Shown piece after piece: positions 7,138 through 10,354 of a stretch of DNA of 10,354 nt. The first letter of the stretch is position 1; each line of letters starts with the position of its first letter. Below the pieces are notes generated by a model, which saw only the letters and a program-made list of their open reading frames with translations, did no database searches and had not been told where the DNA came from. Both the position numbers and the translations under genes were made by a program. The stretch spans positions 1-10,354 of the forward strand of contig JAYEFL010000247.1 in NCBI GenBank assembly GCA_034658635.1, written 5' to 3'. This stretch comes from JABHCC01 sp034658635. Its GTDB lineage: Bacteria > Bacteroidota > Bacteroidia > Bacteroidales > UBA12481.

Positions 7138-7490
7138 TTACTTGGCCTTGAGTTGCTCTTCGCTCTTTGCCAGTGCTATGTAATATTCCCGAGTAGCAGA
7201 TTAAATAGTCGATGCATTGGTCTCTTGACCAAACAAGTCGTTGTACCACCATTCGATCTTCTTAAATGGGACCCTGATATGAGTATTGAGCATTACTGTA
7301 AAGATCTTTGCACCGGCACGGTATTGTGCAGGAGTATTAAACACTGGATATGCAACAATATTCTGGTTAATTTAAGACTCAAGATCAGTGATAATATCTT
7401 TGAGTAAGCAGGATCACCAGAACCAAAACATTCTTCTGGATCTCGTACACAATCAGACGGGTAATAAAGGAATTGACGCTGCTCAATAAC
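7138..7490 (-). pseudogene. IS66-type transposase remnant (frameshifted)
   Basis: Between 7404 and 7138 the minus strand encodes, through two internal stops, AYPVFNTPAQYRAGAKIFTV then MLNTHIRVPFKKIEWWYNDLFGQ, a stop, and SATREYYIALAKSEEQLKAK. This follows the IS66 TnpC pattern 'P.QYGp.lKALavyLn.yqLlPykRi.ell.dLFg...S.GTl.na..e....l....eqIk'. A different frame just upstream (7490 to about 7410) reads VIEQRQFLYYPSDC, which fits the preceding zinc-finger region of the same family. The catalytic DDE part is missing: after KAK the similarity ends. The relic separates the biosynthetic operon from the precursor genes and probably reflects an old insertion in this divergent intergenic region. Confidence 0.6.
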
Positions 7491-7737
7491 TCATGTAACA
7501 CGAATTCTGTATTTAAACTATTACATAGGTATCATAATTGCTCCCTACATCTCTAATACAGAACTAACGTTTCATTAATCAATTTCAGAATAGGTATGTT
7601 TTACACTCCCATCATTAACACTTTAGGTTATAATACTCCCAAATAAATCACTGCATATCAGCTAGATAAACGCCAGTTTTTAAATAAGAAAGAATTATTG
7701 TTACCTTTACATAATTTAGTAACCAACTAATCATTAG
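7491..7737. other. Non-coding upstream region of the first precursor gene
   Basis: I see no convincing gene here. The right part, from about 7623 (TTAGGTTATAATA, then TCACTGCATATCA), is also found upstream of the second precursor at 8797-8840, with small differences. It is therefore part of the duplicated unit and a candidate shared regulatory or 5' region. The left part (7491-7622) has stops in all frames and no recognised motif. Confidence 0.5.
7710..7715 (+). promoter_or_regulatory. Possible -10 element of the first precursor gene
   Basis: CATAAT lies 22 bases before the ATG, the same distance as TATAAT in the second precursor copy. A shared ATTATTGTTA(C/T)CTT stretch stands directly upstream in both. 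No good -35 hexamer is seen 17 bases upstream (AGAAAG). The conservation of spacing is the main support; this copy looks weaker than the other. Confidence 0.3.
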
Positions 7738-7908
7738 ATGGAAGACATCAACCCACAGCCCGAACAAGATCTCAAAAATACAGTAAAAGAAAAATGGTCC
7801 CAACCCCACGTTTATGATTTATCTTTTGAAACAACACATGGGAAAACCTACTACGCCCCTAATGAATTAGCAATGAATGAAGACCCAAAGACAATTGGAC
7901 CATCATAA
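7738..7908 (+). CDS. Lasso peptide precursor A1 (56 aa)
   Basis: The start is fixed: a TAG stands directly before the ATG in frame. Residues 1-34 are a leader with W20-S-Q-P23-H-V25-Y-D27-L28 and T33, and the predicted core starts at G35. The WxxPxV spacing equals the YxxPxL motif that B1 proteins bind in lasso leaders, and Thr at -2 is the near-universal cleavage-site residue. The predicted core is a ring GKTYYAPNE, in which Gly1 would be joined to the side chain of Glu9, followed by a tail LAMNEDPKTIGPS. The C-terminal Ser56 is a plausible target of the HPr-kinase-like enzyme; Tyr38, Tyr39, Thr37 and Ser56 offer hydroxyls for sulfation. It is on the strand opposite the enzymes, about 0.8 kb from the operon start. 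No Shine-Dalgarno is visible. It shares leader positions and both ends of the core with A2. Confidence 0.82.
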   Translation: MEDINPQPEQDLKNTVKEKWSQPHVYDLSFETTHGKTYYAPNELAMNEDPKTIGPS

Positions 7909-7970
7909 CCAATACTCAATATACCTAAAAACCAGAATATAAACACCTTCAACGGGCCCCCCGGATACCA

Positions 7971-8607
7971 TTAAGATATGACCTTCCAGGAAGAAAAAGA
8001 GCTTGACCCGAGTTCAATTTCAGTGATCCTATCTCGATGTAGGTATGTTTCAAGGGCTCCGATACACCCCCAGCAAGTCACCACTCTAGTTTTGATTTTG
8101 TGTTGACATTTCTCTCTGTCCAAATGCATATTATACCACTTACTCCAGTTTTTAAAATATTGCCCAATGCGCTGATTGTTTGCATTTTGCTCATAAAGCC
8201 GGACCATATTTTGTAGCATCGATTGTATAGATGATAAAGCAATTTCAATAACGTAGGGGTTGATATGAAACCCCAAAAAGTTTACACCTTTTATAGCTTT
8301 CCCAATATAGGTCTTGTCGGGGTGCTGCTTTAATCTCAATTTCTCAAGCAGCTGATTTGTCAGGGCAATTGCTTTACGCAACTTCCATCTGGTGGGTGCA
8401 ATAATAATCCAATCATCCATAAAACGTGCATAGAAAACATTCAGCTTTTGCATGGTTTCATCAAGTGATGAGAGGTAAATCGCACCCATAAGAGGCGATA
8501 GCGAGCAACCCAACGATATCCCTTTTCTTACTTCTTTGTAATACCCGCAATAAACGAACCTATTCAGATACCCTTTTAATAGTGCAAGGATCTTATTATC
8601 GTCAATC
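7971..8607 (-). pseudogene. 5'-truncated reverse transcriptase copy
   Basis: From 8607 downward this frame matches residues 177 onward of the reverse transcriptase at 9155-10312: IDDNKILALLKGYL, the catalytic ARFMDDWIIIAPTRWKLRKA and KGVNFLGFHINPY. The RT N-terminal half, including the first catalytic Asp (D155 in the full copy), is missing. Upstream of 8607 the reading frame continues into an unrelated fragment read out of frame, which supplies an artificial ATG at 8657 (MPFKRTDILPVFKRGTQ). The last 40 residues differ somewhat from the full copy, as in CWGCIGALETYLHRDRITE. It cannot be an active polymerase. Confidence 0.85.
7978..8106 (+). other. Conserved 42-codon plus-strand frame after precursor A1
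   Basis: An ATG-to-TGA frame reads MTFQEEKELDPSSISVILSR and then CRYVSRAPIHPQQVTTLVLILC. The same frame with the same start and stop exists after precursor A2 (9159-9287) with six or seven substitutions and no frame change. It overlaps the 3' end of the RT gene on the other strand, past the point where RT similarity fades (after WSKWYN). It could be a small protein or simply the antisense of an RT tail. I do not recognise it. Confidence 0.2.
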
Positions 8608-8608
8608 T

Positions 8609-8749
8609 GCGTACCCCTTTTGAATACAGGTAAGATGTCAGTCCTTTTGAATGGCAAACCTGTGGAAGGGTGCCTGTTATTATTACCCTGTCAAGGCAGC
8701 TTAGTACGCCACTAATGTTTTTGCTATGAGCTGTTGTCAATAATTCCAT
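8609..8749 (-). pseudogene. N-terminal fragment of a probable mobile-element gene
   Basis: From ATG 8749 the frame gives MELLTTAHSKNISGVLSCLD, then RVIITGTLPQVCHSKGLTSY and LYSKGVR, after which the sequence switches at 8607/8608 into the RT copy. The pattern 'HS.kI.GVLSC.DRviI.GTLP..Cha.GMT.yLy...IRIFDY' is one I recall at the start of a roughly 450-500 residue protein family that occurs in many copies per genome and behaves like a mobile element. Only the first 47 residues are present, so the gene is a relic created by the recombination that truncated the RT. The name and function of the family are uncertain. Confidence 0.5.
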
Positions 8750-8876
8750 CCCAACAAGTTACAACTTAATTCCTTTTTGGTTCTGGCTTGTCTAGGTTAG
8801 GTTATAATAATCCCATATAAGTCACTGCATATCACCTAAATAAAAGCCAATTTTAGAGAATAATTATTTATTATTA

Positions 8877-8905
8877 TTAAAAAATTATTGTTATCTTGCT
8901 ATAAT
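8877..8905 (+). promoter_or_regulatory. Candidate promoter of the second precursor gene
   Basis: TTAAAA at 8877-8882 and a perfect TATAAT at 8900-8905 are separated by 17 bases, a sigma-70-like arrangement with a weak -35. The -10 ends 22 bases before the ATG, predicting a very short 5' leader. The region is extremely AT-rich, so chance matches are possible. The equivalent site of the first precursor is CATAAT at the same distance. Confidence 0.4.
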
Positions 8906-8927
8906 TAAATAACCAAATAATCATTAA

Positions 8928-9080
8928 ATGGAAGCAATCAAACCAAAGAAGGCCGAGACGGTCACCCCCCCCACTAGAGACACATGGACGAAGCCCCAAA
9001 TTCTTGATCTGTTATTAAAGACAACACGCGGTAAGGCCGTGATTGACGAGGAGATGGGGCCCAAATTTGGACCCTCCTAA
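8928..9080 (+). CDS. Lasso peptide precursor A2 (50 aa)
   Basis: A TAA directly precedes the ATG in frame, so the start is certain. The leader is again 34 residues, with W20-T-K-P23-Q-I25-L-D27-L28 and T33 at the same positions as in A1. The predicted core is GKAVIDEEMGPKFGPS (35-50): Gly1 with Glu8 (residue 42) as the most likely ring acid, Glu7 or Asp6 as less likely ones, and a short tail MGPKFGPS. It shares Gly-Lys at the core start and Gly-Pro-Ser at the end with A1, but the ring and tail are otherwise different and six residues shorter. Ser50 is its only core hydroxyl, which makes it the obvious target for the kinase or the sulfotransferase. It lies within repeat copy 2, convergent with the full-length RT gene. 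No Shine-Dalgarno is visible. Confidence 0.82.
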   Translation: MEAIKPKKAETVTPPTRDTWTKPQILDLLLKTTRGKAVIDEEMGPKFGPS

Positions 9081-9154
9081 TATAAGTACCCCCATTTTTA
9101 CATATCAATCTCCCTGAAATCACGTCACCTTCAGCGGGCCCCCGGATACCATTA

Positions 9155-10312
9155 TTACATGACCGAACAGGAAGAAAAAGAGCTTGACCCGAGTTCAATT
9201 TCAGTGGTCCTATCTGGATGTAGGTATGTTTCAAGGGCTCCGTTACACCCAAGTAAAGTCACCACACTAGTTTTGATTTTGTGTTGACATTTCTCACTGT
9301 CTAACTGCATATTATACCACTTACTCCAGTTTTTAAAATATTGCCCAATGCGCTGATTGTTTGCATTTTGCTCATAAAGCCGGACCATATTTTGTAGCAT
9401 CGATTGTATAGATGATAAAGCAATTTCAATAACGTAGGGGTTGATATGAAACCCCAAAAAGTTTACACCTTTTATAGCTTTCCCAATATAGGTCTTGTCG
9501 GGGTGCTGCTTTAATCTCAATTTCTCAAGCAGCTGATTTGTCAGGGCAATTGCTTTACGCAACTTCCATCTGGTGGGTGCAATAATAATCCAATCATCCA
9601 TAAAACGTGCATAGAAAACATTCAGCTTTTGCATGGTTTCATCAAGTGATGAGAGGTAAATCGCACCCATAAGAGGCGATAGCGAGCAACCCAACGATAT
9701 CCCTTTTCTTACTTCTTTGTAATACCCGCAATAAACGAACCTATTCAGATACCCTTTTAATAGTGCAAGGATCTTATTATCGTCAATCAACTTTCGCAAT
9801 TGATCATACAAAATCTCATGATCAATATTGGCATAATATCCTTTAATATCCGACTTCATTAGATGACTTGTGCTATTCATTGCCATTTGTGCATCCCTAA
9901 CTGCCTGCTTTACACCGCCATTTCCCTTAAAATGGTAACATTGGTGAGAAACATGTGGCTTTAAATCATCGCACAAAACAAGGCTTAATGCTTTTAATAC
10001 CAAAGCATCCTTTGCACTCCACAATTCAAGCGTTTCATGTTTTGATGTTATTTCTTGTAATGCGCTAAAACTGTAGGTTCCATCGCGAAGCATTCGTTGA
10101 ATCGTTGGCTTTAGCTTATTCCAATTAATTCGCAAATGCCAAATGTCATTGTCTGGCGGCCAATCCTTGCGTTGTTTACATAGCCACACATAAGCAGCAT
10201 CAATAACAGGATCTGATGCTACGGCGATGATTAAGCGATTATTTTGGTTTTGCCTAAAAAAAATCAAAACTCTTATAGTAACTGTTGCATAATTTATACA
10301 AAAATCAACCAA
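9155..10312 (-). CDS. Reverse transcriptase (RNA-directed DNA polymerase), non-intron type
   Basis: The 385-residue protein has an RT fold: AAYVWLCKQRKDWPPDNDIW (39-58), a first catalytic Asp in KSDIKGYYANIDHEIL (153-168), GISLGCSLSPLMGAIYLSSL (204-223), the FMDD box (ARFMDDWIIIAPTRWKLRKA, 235-254), HPDKTYIGK (270-278) and GVNFLGFHINPY (282-293). The 'RFMDD..ilAPTRWKLR' signature belongs to a chromosomal bacterial RT family often annotated as a plain RNA-directed DNA polymerase, of unknown role. No maturase or endonuclease domain follows, and no intron domain V is seen. The first 30 residues (MVDFCINYATVTIRVL...) contain an A8/T8 run and do not look like the family, so the true start is unsure. 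The C-terminal 45 residues after WSKWYN may also be read-through. Confidence 0.8.
   Translation of the reverse strand: MVDFCINYATVTIRVLIFFRQNQNNRLIIAVASDPVIDAAYVWLCKQRKDWPPDNDIWHLRINWNKLKPTIQRMLRDGTYSFSALQEITSKHETLELWSAKDALVLKALSLVLCDDLKPHVSHQCYHFKGNGGVKQAVRDAQMAMNSTSHLMKSDIKGYYANIDHEILYDQLRKLIDDNKILALLKGYLNRFVYCGYYKEVRKGISLGCSLSPLMGAIYLSSLDETMQKLNVFYARFMDDWIIIAPTRWKLRKAIALTNQLLEKLRLKQHPDKTYIGKAIKGVNFLGFHINPYVIEIALSSIQSMLQNMVRLYEQNANNQRIGQYFKNWSKWYNMQLDSEKCQHKIKTSVVTLLGCNGALETYLHPDRTTEIELGSSSFSSCSVM
9159..9287 (+). other. Conserved 42-codon plus-strand frame after precursor A2
   Basis: Counterpart of 7978-8106: MTEQEEKELDPSSISVVLSG then CRYVSRAPLHPSKVTTLVLILC, ending at TGA 9285-9287. Start, stop and length are kept between the two copies while several codons changed, including TTC to GAA at residue 3. 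The ATG follows the GGATACCATTA block rather than a ribosome binding site. It lies antisense to the last 45 codons of the RT frame. Coding status is undecided. Confidence 0.2.
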
Positions 10313-10354
10313 GCATTTTATTTTCGATAAAGAAGTCCAATCTAAACCTTATCT

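Larger units (their letters stand above)
7623..8607. repeat. Direct repeat, copy 1 (precursor gene plus truncated RT)
   Basis: This segment matches 8797-9788 in the same orientation, at an offset of about 1174-1190 bases. Each copy contains, from left to right, a TTAGGTTATAATA upstream block, a lasso precursor gene, a CGGGCCCC...GGATACCATTA block and the 3' part of a convergent reverse transcriptase gene. Similarity is patchy across the precursor and becomes essentially complete from about 8130 to 8607, where it stops abruptly at the junction with an unrelated fragment. Confidence 0.9.
8797..9788. repeat. Direct repeat, copy 2 (precursor gene plus RT 3' part)
   Basis: This is the partner of 7623-8607. 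The match begins with TTAGGTTATAATA, runs through the second precursor and the GCGGGCCCCCGGATACC block, and ends inside the RT gene at CGTCAATC, after which this copy continues into the RT 5' half while copy 1 changes to unrelated sequence. The RT portion (about 9311-9788) appears base-for-base identical to copy 1 when read by eye, whereas precursor cores differ in length and sequence. Confidence 0.9.

Noticed and set aside
7153..7407. 84-residue plus-strand frame
   Set aside because: It is the antisense shadow of the IS66 transposase relic, whose minus-strand translation matches the family.
8974..9252. 92-residue minus-strand frame over precursor A2
   Set aside because: It is antisense to the precursor and to the conserved block, has no recognisable domain, and is not kept in the other repeat copy.
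7623..9788. Diversity-generating retroelement (RT plus template and variable repeats acting on the precursor cores)
   Set aside because: The RT has FMDD/APTRWKLR motifs rather than those of DGR-type RTs, the differences between the two cores are not confined to adenines and include length changes, and no separate template repeat matching the cores is seen.
9155..10312. Group II intron with its encoded maturase
   Set aside because: No domain V-like hairpin, no intron boundary motif and no maturase or HNH endonuclease domain could be found around the RT.
1..10354. CRISPR array, tRNA or rRNA genes
   Set aside because: No regularly spaced short repeats, no tRNA-like cloverleaf and no rRNA sequence were noticed on reading through the window.

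Overview
The window holds a lasso-peptide-type RiPP (ribosomally made, post-translationally modified peptide) locus, set between decayed mobile elements in an AT-rich bacterial genome. The reverse transcriptase family, the transposase relics, the short intergenic gaps and the weak Shine-Dalgarno sequences suggest a Gram-negative bacterium, possibly a gammaproteobacterium. That assignment is an impression and cannot be proven from this sequence.

Left edge (1-453): the degraded N-terminal part of an HD-domain protein (minus strand) and the decayed helix-turn-helix region of an IS481/IS3-like transposase (plus strand). A YkgJ-type cysteine-cluster protein (454-999, plus) follows and converges on the main operon.

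Biosynthetic operon (6945 down to 992, all minus strand, tightly packed). In transcription order: an ATP-grasp enzyme of the sugar-transfer-associated type, an asparagine-synthetase-like lasso cyclase (C protein), an HPr-kinase-like peptide kinase, a PAPS sulfotransferase with a large internal deletion, the PqqD-like leader-binding protein (B1), the transglutaminase-like leader peptidase (B2), and an adenylylsulfate kinase (CysC) that would make PAPS for the sulfotransferase. B1, B2 and C are the standard lasso maturation set. The kinase resembles the paeninodin-type enzymes that phosphorylate the C-terminal Ser of the precursor. CysC plus sulfotransferase and the ATP-grasp enzyme suggest further tailoring. 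No ABC transporter or isopeptidase gene lies in the window.

The precursor genes are not inside the operon. Two short plus-strand genes, at 7738-7908 (56 aa) and 8928-9080 (50 aa), look like the substrates. Each has a 34-residue leader with a WxxPx(V/I)xDL motif and Thr at -2, a core starting Gly-Lys with an acidic residue at core position 9 or 8, and a C-terminal Gly-Pro-Ser. Lasso logic would join Gly1 to Glu9 in the first and to Glu8 (or Glu7) in the second; the conserved terminal Ser is the expected kinase target.

The two precursor genes lie in two direct repeats of about 1 kb (7623-8607 and 8797-9788). Each repeat carries a precursor followed by the 3' part of a convergent reverse transcriptase gene. 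The RT part is nearly identical between copies while the precursor parts have diverged strongly. The left RT copy is 5'-truncated and joined to a fragment of another probable mobile-element gene (8609-8749); the right copy (9155-10312) is essentially full length. Between the operon and the first precursor lies a frameshifted IS66-type transposase relic (about 7138-7490).
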